The position numbers and the translations under genes were made by a program. The notes beneath the pieces are model-generated. The model was given only the letters and a program-made list of their open reading frames with translations, had not been told where the DNA came from and did not search any database. A stretch of DNA of 64,000 bases from Boswellia sacra (lineage: Eukaryota > Streptophyta > Magnoliopsida > Sapindales > Burseraceae), in assembly GCA_013180625.2 (NCBI GenBank), contig SNVD02002412.1, forward strand, positions 102,765-166,764, in the 5' to 3' direction. Numbering within the stretch: the first letter of the stretch is position 1; each line of letters begins with the position of its first letter. Shown here one piece after another: positions 24,073 to 36,800 of this stretch.

Positions 24073-25894
24073 GGTAAGTTGGCGCCTCAACTCAAATCAA
24101 AGAACTTGAATGTTGAAGTTTGAGTTACCAATGAGAGTAAAATGTGTAATTTGTAGTTTCGATCATTACAAGAAAAAAAAGTTGTTGAGTTACTGTCTCT
24201 CTGTGACTGTGCGTGTGCCTGTGCTGAGTTGTTTACTTTGACAGAGAGTCCACACTCTTCCTGTCTTTTGTCCGTTTCTATTACATTCTCAAATCATTTT
24301 TGGAAATAAGTCTTTGCAATTTTGGAAAGTTTTGATAATTTTTTTCCATAAAAATAACATAATCTTGTTACTCTAATGATCCATAATTAACAATAATGCA
24401 TACTCCAACTCTTATCTTAAACTTTTCATGTGATGATATCCACTTATAAATAATGAGGATATCTGAGAAGCAGTTCGGTTTTGTCCTATGATTATTCTAT
24501 GTAGCATTATATATATAATCTACAAAAAAATTAAGATATGTAACATTAGCTATTATTTAAAAAAAGAGTTTGATATGTATAACATCTTTAAAATATTAAT
24601 AGTGCTAAGTTTATAATTTAAATACAATTAAAATTTTAAAATATGATACGTCAGTTTATATGACAAGAATTCACTTGAAAAAAAAGAAAACAAAAATTAA
24701 TGACGGAAGTTACATCTCTAATAAGACTTTCTCACTTCAATTGTTACTCAGTTGTAGACTTTAGATTGTATTTAAATTGTAAGTCTAGCATTGTTGTTAA
24801 AATATATGTCTTATATTACAAAATGATAAGAGATATAAAATTCTAATTAATAATAAGAAGAATACAGTATTTTAGTTATATCTTTGAAAAGCATGACGGT
24901 ATATATTGATTCTATAATATTTTTGAATTTTTACAATATTAAAATGATTAATTTTCTAAAAGATTATCTTCGCTACCAAGATTATTAGCAATAACAGTTA
25001 AAACAAGATTTTAACCAAATGTTATATATCCATATTATGATTAAGATATGTTTACCAATATCAAGTTAGTTGTCACATTAATTTAATATGTGATTTGATA
25101 GTAATAAGCATCTTCAATTCTTTACGAGGATGATACTATATTAATTTTCATAATTATTATTTTCCTTGTGTATAAATGGCTTAATAAATTCCATCTATAC
25201 ATTTATTGTGGGTAGCCAATTTTGTTAATAAACAATTTGTCATAAAAATGATGATAGATCATTTGACCGCTAATACTGTTTATTAAATTCTTTTTACCAA
25301 TTAATGTAATTATCACCCACAGATTATTATTGCATAAAAACATATTTGAGATTCTCTATTTTCCATCTAAAGAGGATTTATATCTCTATATAATATAACT
25401 AGTTATAAAGTATTTGAAATAATTTTGAATAAAAATTCCATCTACTACTCTCTTCTTAACATAAAACTCGAAAAACAGAAAATAAAGAAAGAAAGAAATT
25501 AGAGAAATGAAAACTTAGTTTAATTACTCTTTTTTTTTTCGATCATATGATCTTATATTATTATTATGGTATTGGGTTAAAATTAAATTTGTATAGATCG
25601 TTAGATTATGAAACAATAATAGATTAAAGTTGATCTAACAATTGTTGGAAAATGTTTTCCACTTCTCTGAAAATAAAGTAGAGAATTCATTATTTTTTTT
25701 TCAGTAAATGCATTATAAAAGATAGGTACAAATTAATATTGCCTTTTCTCAACCAATTTAGCTCAACTAATTATTTAATCAACAAATCTAGTCAATGCAG
25801 GATTGTTGGTTAATAACCAAAAATAAATGTTAAAATATAGCAGGGAATTAATAGATATCGAACCAAGAATCACAATTGTCTTACTTATGCAAAA

Positions 25895-25902
<8 letters not shown>

Positions 25903-25925
<23 letters not shown>

Positions 25926-25926
25926 T
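25903..25926. repeat. (TA)n microsatellite
   Basis: About 12 AT dinucleotides following an A tract. Confidence 0.9.
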
Positions 25927-26409
25927 TGGTAAAACAATTTTACCATATCATTTTTATATCGAGAACATATAATAAAACGAGTATATATTTTATAAAATAT
26001 TATTAGTCGAACATACAGATAATATAATATAAATACTCTATTTAAAAACTTTTGTTTGGCAATATTGATGTGGATTGAATATAATTATTAACTACAAAAA
26101 TAAGATTTTGACAATCAACTTTGTGTAATGGATGTCAATTTGTGAATATATATAATGGAGTGAAAAAGACCTTGAAGGAATGAAGGAACATATGAGTGTG
26201 ATGTTTGTGAAAAGGAGCTTGCATCTGGATTAATCTCCTTTTTATCCCAAACTTTTTTTAACAAATATATCACATCACAAAATAATGAGGGAATAATTTC
26301 ATATTTATCTCTTCTATTTGCTTCCCTTTGGTTTTGGAAAGAGGTTTTTATGATCTTACTTTTAGGAAATATTTAAATAAATTTTATGTTCTTGGTATTA
26401 ATCAATATT

Positions 26410-26595
26410 TAAAACTAATCTTACAAATTTTATATATAAATTAACTCTTACATATAAATTGATATGTCATAAAATAATTAGAGTAGTAGATATATAAAAT
26501 TAATTCATTAAATTAAGAATGATGATATGTGAATAAATAAGTGACACATTAATTTGTATATATGAATTTATATACAAAATTTATAAAAGTAACGT
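26410..26595. repeat. AT-rich MITE-like repeat, copy 2
   Basis: Same ordered words as 14,003-14,170, such as CTTACATATAAATTGATATG, GTAGATATATAAAAT and GATGATATGTGAATAAATAA. The left half AATTTTATATATAAATT and right half AATTTATATACAAAATTTAT are inverted relative to each other. Confidence 0.55.
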
Positions 26596-29500
26596 ATTTC
26601 TATCAATAAGTAAATTACTTTGGGGATAAACAAAGAGAAACACTTTATTTTATAGAAATAAAATGATTTCCTCAATTATGTGTGAAAATTTTTATAAAAT
26701 TTTATTCTATAATGTTTCTAAAAATCTCACAACATCACTCGTTTTGAAAATATAATAAAACCTTCCATCGCTGGTTGACTTTATAAGAAACGAAAAAGAA
26801 AAAGGGGTAAGAAGAAATGTCAATCAATCAAATGAAAAGACTAACATAATATATTATAATTTAATTTAATGAAAAATGCAGCAGAACATGAAATGGTGGT
26901 GAAAATTTTTAAATTATGGAGGTTGGTGAGATTTCTATAAAAATCGATCGGGAGACACATGATAGCTACATATAGGTACGTCTGTGATATTTATGACATC
27001 CATCTTATAATTGATAAAGAATGCATTGAGAGAATATCTTTCAACGATAAATAAATAAATTTACCAAAACTTCCTGTCAAGAAGTACAAAAATATGAATG
27101 CAGTCTACATTGGAAATGGCTAATCAATTGGCAATCACAATCACACAAGTAGTCAATTGAGCTAGCCTTTAATTGGTCAAGCTTAATTTGGTGGAAACTG
27201 GTAAGCCACTCAGTTAACTTATATATATGTGTATTAATAATAATATTATACTAGAAAGCATGTGATAACGCCACAAAACGACCTCTCTATATCATGTCTT
27301 TGTTAATTTTCTATCATTTTCCGATTAAATAAACACTGTAGGATAATACCCAAATCAGATCTCTGTATCTCTTCACCACGTGATTGGTTAGTCAAAGTTT
27401 AAATTGAATATATTTAATATCATAGTTAGAACATGCTTTGCTATCTACAAGCAAATGCATGCTCAATATTAATATTCAAGAATCACATGCCATTGCAGCC
27501 TTTGGATTCTTTGATACACATCCATTCAATTCGAAGCTTTATATATGGCTACCATCACTAGAAGAAGAAGATAAACATTAGTAGATATGTGGCATTGCTA
27601 GCACTATTTGGCACGACAACATTTACAACTCAATCAACCATGGAAATTATATATATTAAGATGAATTAAAATAGTTTCAGAATTAACAGATGCTATATAT
27701 ATACACACACACACACATTTTTATCGAACAAAAGACAATGCTTTTTTAACTTCATATATATATTAAATATGTATAAATATCTTGTTAAGTCTGTTGCATT
27801 CGATAGTTAAGAAATTTTGACAACAGAAATCTACATGTGGGTTTTCTTTTTTTTTTGTTAATATTTCAATATGGGTGAATATAGTAGAAAGAGAATGATT
27901 CTTCAAATTAATAATAGTGAAAATTTTGGCCCTAGAGTATTGACCAATTGAGAAGAGTTGATGAAATGCATTTAAATTTTAAATATATGCAGCTATAAAT
28001 TAAAATTAATGATCGATAGTATGGTATAGGTCTGCCGTGCGCATGAGATAAGCCTAGCTAGCTATCCTATCGGCAGCTTGCTATAGATATGACAAGGCGT
28101 GCAATTCTCCTTTAATTTCTTGGTGAATTAAGTTGGTATCATTCTCAACTCAACCAATTAATTTCATAAGCAAAATAGATCATGTGCATTGCTAGCAACT
28201 ATTTGGAACCATCGACTACTGCATGCAACTTTTAGACTTACAAATTTTTGTATGAAAACTCAAATATCATAAAATAAATAGAAAAAAGAATACTTGAGAA
28301 ATTAATCAAATCATTTAATAATTAGGAGAGATAAATTAGTAAAATATAAAATTTTTATAATAAAATTATTTAGACTTCAAAAAATATCATACAATCCCTG
28401 AAATGTTACTTACCTGAGAGCATAAATTAAACTTAAGACCATATTAAAGTAGATAGGTACAAGAGTTTCCATGGTATTTGATTAGTCATTGATTAAGTAT
28501 TGGTTAGAGGTGCCAAAACAGCAGCTATTTATGACGGTATAGGTCTGCATGAGCTCGTATCCCCATCACTACATAGATATTAGATAATTAGACAAAGGCA
28601 ATTCTACTTTTCATGGAAATGTTGGTATCATTCTCTTTTTCTCATAGAAAATGTAGGCCAAACAACCATACACAAACACAACATGTTTTGGATTCATCTT
28701 TTTGTTAGATAACATTATACAACTTTTTATTTAATTTGTTTTCTTCTCAATTACTTTATTTATTTATTTATTTCCACCACATGCATAATGCTTATCCACT
28801 AAAGTCACATACAACATATCTCTTGCTACTCTTAATAATTCAATGCATGCAACAAATAGATATTCATCTCCTTTTAAGAGTGTAGGTCCTTCATGCAGGG
28901 CAATGGATCATGAGACCCACTTGCTTTAAGATAAATCTTCATTTCATTATAAAAAATATCAATATATAAATCATCATCAAATGATATATAGTATTATATG
29001 ATCAAATAATACATCAATTAAGACTTATAATGAAAAATTGAGATAAAAAGTATTACATTCTCTTATTTATATTTTGTGGGATCAAGTATCATATTTTATG
29101 TTATGAACTTGTAAAATCTTAGACCGGTTTATAAGGTTTGAGTTTTCTCTTCTAAGAGAAGATATTTTCTAAATGAAGAGACCTAAATACAAAATAAAAG
29201 TAGAGTAAATTATTATTTTTCTAGCTAATTAGTTGGTACATGAAATCAATCAGCCAAAATTTCAAACTTTTAGTTGCTTATAATCATGTGATATGTTAAA
29301 GAAACGTTTGGGTTTGATGGTGTTATAACTTTTAAACATAAATTTAGCAATAGATTGAGGAGGAGATGATATAATAAGACCACATGGGTTGAAGACTTTG
29401 TACTTTCAATTATGTGGGTGGAATGGAGAGGAGTAATGCGGAGATGATTGTGTCTTGTTTCATTCTTTTGAGATCCAATTTCTTCTAATGGGCTCCATTC

Positions 29501-29728
29501 AATCATGCACAATCACCAAAACCCTAAACTCAACCGCCAAATATTTAAGAAAGAAGGTGAAGCAAAAGCATGCATGCAAATTAGGGGTGAAACTGAAAAT
29601 CGTAAATCATGCACAATCACCAAAGCCCTTAACCATATTTTAAGAAATAAGGTGAAGCAAAAGCGCGCATGCAAAATAGGGGTGAAACTGAAAATTGTAA
29701 TTCATGCACAATCACCAAAAGCCTAAAC

Positions 29729-29736
29729 TCAACCAC
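29729..29736. repeat. left target-site duplication of hAT copy 2
   Basis: TCAACCAC here and TGAGCCAC at 30,626-30,633 match at six of eight bases. The intact repeat unit reads TCAACCGC at this place. Confidence 0.65.
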
Positions 29737-30625
29737 TAGGGGTGGGAGTTTAGACTCGCGGATCGTGTTCGTGTCGTATTGAGTTATAACATGATAAAGA
29801 TTAGTCAAATCTGAATCTGACCCGTTTATTATTCGTATCAAGGAGACTTAACCCGAATACAACCCGATTATTAAACGGGTGACCCGCGGGTGACACGACA
29901 CGATACGCGAACACGAATAATAAACGAATCATTTTCGTGTTAGACACGAATATGACCCATTTAATATGATTATGACACGTTTAAATATTTGACATGTTTA
30001 TAACACGTTTTACAGGCAAGATTATAACATGTTTAAATGATTAACATAATTATGATACGATTAAGCATTTCAATTTCCAACCTATCTCAGTATTTTTAAA
30101 TTAAAAAATTAATAATAAGAAAATATTCAAAATTAATCCACAATACAATAAAAAGTCCACTAAATATCAAGTTTCATACAAACTTAAAATGTAATTTAGT
30201 TTCAAAAAAAATCAATTGCATCTTTTTAACTCTTAAGGAACCTACAAAAAAATATGTAAAAGAAATTAAGAGAAGTTCAAGATCATATCAAAATTGATAA
30301 TAATATAATATTAATATTAATAAAAATACAATCTTGAATTTAAATATCTAACAAATATATAATGAATTTTAAAATTAATTTGTATTTATAATTGTGTCAC
30401 TTTAAAAATAATCATGTCAATCCGTGTTGGTCGTGTTATAATGTTTCATTAGTGTTAATTGTGTCATAAACGGGTTTGTGTTATAAATAGATTCGTGTCA
30501 CCCGTGAATGCAATCCCTCAATCCAAACATGACTCAATTATTAAACGATACGACCCAAACAAGATTAAAATAAACCCAAACTCGTTAATTTTTGTATCAT
30601 ATCGTGTCAAAAATTTCCACCCCTA
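29737..30625. mobile_element. non-autonomous hAT element, copy 2 (889 bp)
   Basis: The left end TAGGGGTGGGAGTTTAGAC and the right end TTTCCACCCCTA are inverted. The interior carries clustered CGTGT, GACACGA, CCCGTTTATTATTCG and AAACGGGTGACCCG words in both orientations. It has no coding capacity. Compared with copy 1 it lacks the block equivalent to about 4,750-5,370. It is inserted in the third upstream repeat, 80 bp before the PPR start codon. Confidence 0.8.
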
Positions 30626-30704
30626 TGAGCCACCAAATATTTAAGAAAGAAGGTGAAGCAAAAGCGTGCATGCAAAATAGGAGTGAAACTGAAAATTGCA
30701 AGTG

Positions 30705-32975
30705 ATGTCACATTTGGCATGCAAATTAACCAGTCTAACCCAACTCAAGCAGCTCCATGCACACCTTGTTCAAAACTCCTTCTCCAACCAAAGCTACTAT
30801 GTTGCACTCCTCATCACCCACTGCACGCGCCTCAACGCTCCCCTGCCTTACCCCCGTCTCATCTTCAATTCCACTCCCAACCCCACCGTTTACGCCTTCA
30901 CTTGCATGCTCAAGTACTACTCCCAACTCGCTGCTCACAATGAAGTCTTATCTCTCTTTCAGTATATGCACTCTTGCAATGTAAAGCCTGATGCTTTTGT
31001 GTACCCGTTAGTCATCAAGTCCTCTGGTGAAGCGGGCGTTTTGTTCCACGCCCATGTTTTGAAGCTGGGTTATGCTCAGGATCGTTATGTAAGGAATGTG
31101 ATCATGGATGTTTATGCTAAGTTTGGTGCAATCGAGGTTGCGAGGAAAGTGTTTGATGAAATGCGTGATAGAACTGTTACGGATTGGAATTCGATGATTT
31201 CAGGGTATTGGACGTGGGGTTTTGAAGCTGAAGTGTGTAGGTTGTTTGATATGATGACTGAGAGGAATGTTGTTACTTGGACTTCCATGGTTTCAGGGTA
31301 TGTTAAGATGAAGGATTTGGTGAGTGCAAGGAGGTATTTTGATGAAATGCCGGAGAAAAATGTGGTTTCTTGGAATGCAATGCTTTCGGGGTATGCTCAA
31401 AATGGTTTTACAGAGGAGGCTTTGACATTGTTTGATGATATGATCAATGCTGGGGTTAAACCTGATGAAACTACGTGGGTTACTGTCATTTCATTGTGCT
31501 CGTCTCGTGGTGATCCTTATCTTGCTGACTCACTATTGAGGATGCTTGACCAGAGGCGGATCCATCTGAATTGTTTTGTGAAGACGGCGTTGCTTGATAT
31601 GTATGCAAAGTGTGGGCACGTTGAAACTTCACGAAGAATCTTTGATGAGTTGGGGGTAAATAGGAACGCTGTTACTTGGAATGCCATGATCTCAGCATAT
31701 TCAAGGATAGGTGATTTAAGATCAGCTAGAGAGCTCTTTGATAAGATGCCAGCAAAGAATGTGGTCTCATGGAACTCAATGATTGCAGGGTATGCTCAAA
31801 ATGGGCAGTCTGCTATGGCAATAGACCTTTTCAAAGAAATGATAGCGACTAAACAAGTAAGACCAGATGAGGTGACTATGGTGAGTGTTATCTCTGCATG
31901 TGGACATCTTGGAGCTCTAGAGTTGGGTAATTGGGCTGTTGATATTCTCACTGCAAACCAGATTAACCTGAGCATTCCAGGATACAATTCTTTGATTTTC
32001 ATGTACTCGAGATGTGGAAGCATGAAAGATGCTGAGAAGATTTTTCTACAAATGAATACAAGAGATGTGGTTTCCTACAATGCTTTGATTGCTGGGTTTG
32101 CAGCTCATGGTCATGGAAAGAAAGCTAGTGAGCTAATATCAAAGATGAGAGAAGAATATATTGAACCGGACCGTGTAACATATATTGGTGTTTTGACAGC
32201 CTGTAGCCATGCAGGATTATTAGATCAAGGCTGGAAGGTTTTTAAATCAATAGAAAATCCAACTGTAGATCACTATGCTTGCATGGTTGATTTGTTAGGT
32301 CGAGTAGGTCAAATTGATGAAGCTAAAGAATTAATTGATAGCATGCCAATGAAGCCGCACGCAGGAGTTTATGGCTCTCTTTTGAATGCTAGTCGGATTC
32401 ACAAAAGATTTGAACTCGGGGAGTTTGCTGCAAACAAGTTATTTGAGCTTGAACCAGATAATTCAGGAAACTATATTTTGCTTTCAAACATATATGCTTT
32501 GGCAGGGAGGTGGGAAGATGTTGATAGAATTAGAGGAACAATGAGACAAGTGGGAGTGCAGAAGACAACTGCATGGAGTTTAGTGGAATACAAGGGTAAA
32601 ATGCACAAGTTCATAGTTGGAGAGAGATCACATGAAAGATCAGATGATATCTATAGGCTGTTGGCTGAATTGAGATCCAAAATGAGAAAGATTGGGTATG
32701 AAGCTGACAAGAGCTGCGTGCTAAGAGATGTTGAAGAGGAAGAAAAGGAAGAGATGGTTGGAACTCATAGCGAGAAGTTGGCCATTTGTTTTGCCCTTCT
32801 TGTTAGTGAAAGAGGAGCAGCGATTAGGGTGGTGAAGAATTTAAGGGTGTGTTCAGATTGCCACGCTGCTATAAAGTTGATTTCTAAGTTGGAGGGAAGG
32901 GAGATCATTGTGAGGGATAATAACAGATTTCACTGTTTCAATGACGGGATTTGCTCTTGCAAGGACTACTGGTAG
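30705..32975 (+). CDS. PLS-class pentatricopeptide repeat protein with E and DYW domains (At1g14470-like)
   Basis: An intronless 756-residue organelle-targeted RNA-binding protein of the class that carries out C-to-U RNA editing. The body is a run of P, L and S repeats (YVRNVIMDVYAKFGAIEVAR, NVVSWNAMLSGYAQNGFTEE, PDEVTMVSVISACGHLGALE). The E domain follows (GVYGSLLNASRIHKRFELGE, NYILLSNIYALAGRWEDVDR), then the DYW deaminase domain with HSEKLA at 688, CSDCH at 716 and C-terminal CSCKDYW. The zinc ligands (H..E, CxxC) and terminal DYW are all present, so it should be catalytically competent. The gene could begin at a TTG nine bases upstream, but ATG at 30,705 is chosen. No clear transit peptide is seen by eye. 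Position next to STICHEL fits At1g14470. The editing target cannot be read from the sequence. Confidence 0.9.
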   Translation: MSHLACKLTSLTQLKQLHAHLVQNSFSNQSYYVALLITHCTRLNAPLPYPRLIFNSTPNPTVYAFTCMLKYYSQLAAHNEVLSLFQYMHSCNVKPDAFVYPLVIKSSGEAGVLFHAHVLKLGYAQDRYVRNVIMDVYAKFGAIEVARKVFDEMRDRTVTDWNSMISGYWTWGFEAEVCRLFDMMTERNVVTWTSMVSGYVKMKDLVSARRYFDEMPEKNVVSWNAMLSGYAQNGFTEEALTLFDDMINAGVKPDETTWVTVISLCSSRGDPYLADSLLRMLDQRRIHLNCFVKTALLDMYAKCGHVETSRRIFDELGVNRNAVTWNAMISAYSRIGDLRSARELFDKMPAKNVVSWNSMIAGYAQNGQSAMAIDLFKEMIATKQVRPDEVTMVSVISACGHLGALELGNWAVDILTANQINLSIPGYNSLIFMYSRCGSMKDAEKIFLQMNTRDVVSYNALIAGFAAHGHGKKASELISKMREEYIEPDRVTYIGVLTACSHAGLLDQGWKVFKSIENPTVDHYACMVDLLGRVGQIDEAKELIDSMPMKPHAGVYGSLLNASRIHKRFELGEFAANKLFELEPDNSGNYILLSNIYALAGRWEDVDRIRGTMRQVGVQKTTAWSLVEYKGKMHKFIVGERSHERSDDIYRLLAELRSKMRKIGYEADKSCVLRDVEEEEKEEMVGTHSEKLAICFALLVSERGAAIRVVKNLRVCSDCHAAIKLISKLEGREIIVRDNNRFHCFNDGICSCKDYW

Positions 32976-33897
32976 TAGAAGGGAAGAAACTCGTTAGAGT
33001 CTTGATAAAAACCGTTTGCTTATTTATGTGCTTCTGTTGAGACAATGAACATAAAAGAACGTCAGATTTTGAAGGTAATGCCGATGTGGTGTGGTGTTAT
33101 GAACATTTGACTTCAAGTGAGAGACGGTGCTCTGAGGCTGCTTCTGAAGTAGAAACGTAGACTTTGAACATGCCCCCAGCTTTTCTGTTTCTCTTTGTCA
33201 AATTATCTAACTCGTTTCTGCATTCATACAAAATTTAGCAGTTTAGTTCATTCCTTAGTTCGTGACTTTTGAGGACACTCTTCCGTGTAAGAAAAAGAGC
33301 TGTTCGAGAAGTTATTGTTACATTCAACGGTAAAACAACACGCAACAAAACCTGAGATTAAAGAACGTTTTTGATTTCCACAAACTAAGTTTCAAATCTC
33401 TCTTCAGATTACAATCGAGATTGTCTCACTATCAGAATTAGAGTCAAAAGTTGGGTAATACTTCTAGAATGAACATCAGTACTTGTTGAAGTTGACAGCT
33501 TCGACAACGAACCCAATCGGCTGTCATAGTTATGTGAGTATTTCCATATTGGCTAACATAACAAATTAAGTTTGAAAATCATTCCCTCCATGCATTTTAT
33601 GAATAAGGGCCGAGAATGGATAAACAACCAAGTCTTTTCGACTTACATCAATGATGCAGATGTATAACAATATGCATTTCAATCAAACCAGAAAACTGCA
33701 CCAACATTTATATTTCTAAATGCCAGCAACTATTTGAAAACACAATTCCAGAGAAAATTAAACAGAACAGGAACCAGAAGGTTTGCAAATTCATTAACTA
33801 AACAGGTGATTCTGTTTCTTTCAAACTGTAATGAAAAAAGTTCTAAACCTCGTCTACTAAGTTTAATTGGTGTTGGATTCCAACTTCAGAACTAACA
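32976..33897. other. intergenic between the convergent PPR and Alfin-like 3' ends
   Basis: Contains both 3' UTRs; no additional frame, RNA gene or repeat is supported. Confidence 0.6.
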
Positions 33898-36800
33898 TTA
33901 AACCCTAGCCCTCTTGCTACTGCAACTGGGGCACTTATACTGCTTAATATGCTCAGCCTTTGCCGGTGTGATCTTTACACATTTTCCATGGAACCATTTC
34001 TCGCACACATCACAGCAAATCCAGAATTCGTCGGTGCCATAGTTATCCCCACATGCCCCGCAAGTAGCACCCTGCTCATCATCTTCTTCTTCTTCTTCCC
34101 CACTATCATCATCTTCCTTGGGTGGTGGAGACATCTTCACTGGTTTCTGGGGCTCAGATTGACGGGACTGTTTAAATTAAACATCAAAATTGTAAGAGAA
34201 AAGAATGACTTAGAAACAAATAAAAACAGTTTTAACAACATACCACCTTCCCACTTGATTTGCTTTTGCCACTGTTTTGAGTAGCAGACTGGTCTTTTGG
34301 TTGCTTAACATTTCCTGTCACAACTTCAAAGATGGTTGGGAGATCATTTATCATCTGGAAAAGTTTCTTCCTGTGGAATCCAATTCTATCCAAAGTTAGA
34401 ATCACGCTCTTAATATGATTTCAAACTCATTAACTTGCTGACGAAAGAGGTCATCAGACTCATCACAGGCTTCCTATACCATGAACGAAGTGAATCATGG
34501 TTGATTACGTTGTTAAATATGAAGGTGGTTCATCAGAAAAGGCATCGAACGAAAGAATGAAAATAAGCCTGAAAACTGTGACCGGCACACTTCCTTTTGT
34601 TGGAAACAACTTGAATGCATATGCTTTCAAATATTATGTGTCATTCACAAAGTATTGTGAACGAGATAAATTCAGCATAATGAGATAGATTGTCTAAAGT
34701 CTGAACTGAAATTTGAAAGACCACAAAGAAGGGTACTTGGGAACATAAAATGATCAGAGAATGTAAACAATATCCATGTCAAATTAAATGACATGCGGCT
34801 GCAGAATGTGCAACTACAAGTCAATGCCAAGAGAACATTATTGGACTCGTTAAACTCCACATCAGTAACTTAAGATCACCAATAAATTGTAAAAAAGCAC
34901 AATTATAATAAACTACCATCAAAGACATTTAAATGGCTTAACATGGCTTAATAAGAAAAGACACAATATATTTCATCAGTACGAAAAGGTAATTGAATGG
35001 ATAAATATAAAATTCTCACTTCACCATATTGGATTTGAACTCAAGTCCTTCCCCTTGAACTATTCAACTCAAGTCAATCTCAACCCCAAAATTTAGCATT
35101 CCATTGTTTATACGTGAAAGACATACTAGAAAGCCGCACCAAGGAAACACATAACTTTAAGTTCTAAAGTGAAAAGCAAAAACAAGATTAGAAGATTTGG
35201 AGTAAACATCAACTAAAAGGATAATGGGAGTAAACTGATACAAAGAACTGACAAACAGAAAAACCGTAAACAAATTACTACCTTCAATAATATGAATAAC
35301 AATAATACCAGCAAAGCATGAGAAATAACAGTTAATATTATGCCAGAGGCTCTAATCACATTTAACATAAGTAAATCTGGTAAGAAAAAAATAACCATAC
35401 CTTTCATTCTTACCGAAACCAAAGCGAGCACCAAAATAGAATGCAACAGCAAGCAACCATGAATCACTGTGAACAGCAACCAATGATAACCAGTCCTTCT
35501 CCTGCATTCCATCCCTAGCAAAGTTGATACCTAATGCAGGCTCAGGAAGCTCAGGAGGCACTTCCTCAACGGGCAGGTTAACTTCCCATGTCTCATTTGG
35601 AAGTCCATATAGGCACAAATTCTCCTTTTCTGTATGCACAAAATAAGATGCATAAATAACAACACACAATTCTTCTTGAATAGTTAACATAATCATATCA
35701 AATAATTCCATGACAATTTAATTAAATTAACATACTCCATATTGTCATCAACAATAAAGAGTGCACATATGGAGTGTAAAACAAGGAAATACTTCGACCA
35801 GCATTGATTCTCAAGTACAATATCGATATAAACAGTGTTAGGGAAAAGGATTGGCATTTGGTTATAGGTGAAATCTCACACCATAATTTGATGTGTCCCT
35901 ATTTCCTTATTTGCACGTTGTAGTGAACCTGTGGAATAAATATCATTGTGGTAGTAAACCAAACCAGATTGTGAAGCATTGCACTCCAGTTGATACACAT
36001 TCCCAAGAACTAAAAGTGAATATCAAACGTTTACAGGTCACCTGACAACAGAATCAATCATTATATAATACCACGAACATAATTGCATCATTAACACATG
36101 AACAATTACAGGGTAACCAAATGCCATAGATACAAATTAAACATAGCAGTCCACTTCATATACATAACTGCCAAGCAATCAGGCAATTACGCAACTGCAT
36201 AAACCCCAATTGAAAATGGGGGTAACTATTCTTACATCCCTATTCCTGTTTGCTTGCAATGATGGAATAACAAAAATCTCACTGTCATAGTGAAACAGTC
36301 TAAATTGCAAAACTCTGCCATTCAGCTCATAAATGTTCAGAAAAGTGGTAACATAGACTTCACATATCAGCCATGTCATTTGGGCAGAGGAAGAAACCAT
36401 AACATACTATCAAGACTACAAATAAGCAAAAAAAAAATAATTAACAACTACAGGGAAATTAAATGCCGAGCATCCAACAAAAAGTAGTAATTTGTTTCCA
36501 ACAAACATACGGCAGGACTCTAAAAGCAAAGTATAATCACAAAAATTTGGATTTTTCTCTGTTCAGGTGCCACAAAGGGAAATTGAAAATCAATTAGGTC
36601 AAAGAAGAAATCAGCTCATCAAGAGGGCAAATTAGTTGACAATGAAGGTCCTCAACTTCCAAAAAAACTAAATGCCAGGACATATAACACTAACAATTTG
36701 GGATTTCTCCAATCTGAAGGTACTGGGGCTGAAGTCCATTGGTGCAACATATAGACTAATATTTTGCAACTTCTCTCCTTTTATGTAGACATACTTAGGT

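Larger units (their letters stand above)
23668..29504. other. 5.8-kb AT-rich intergenic region, no gene seen
   Basis: This holds the STICHEL promoter side (first about 300 bp: an AG-rich leader, an (ATT)n tract at 23,981-23,998 and a 25-base poly(T) at 24,048-24,072), then long AT-rich DNA. I find no frame above noise, no tRNA and no transposon coding sequence. Recognisable items are a MITE-like repeat at 26,410-26,595, a (TA)n tract at 25,903-25,926 and a (TA)n(CA)n tract at 27,694-27,717. The region may hold old, unreadable repeats. Confidence 0.6.
29505..30704 (+). repeat. three-unit tandem repeat (95-104 bp) abutting the PPR start codon, third unit split by a hAT element
   Basis: Units begin at 29,505, 29,609 and 29,704, each with ATGCACAATCACCAAA. 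They continue with CAAATATTTAAGAAAGAAGG, TGAAGCAAAAGC, GCATGCAAA and GGGGTGAAACTGAAAAT. The third unit stops at 29,736 in the hAT element and resumes at 30,634. Its end coincides with the ATG of the PPR gene at 30,705, so the start codon aligns with the ATG that opens each repeat. Confidence 0.85.
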
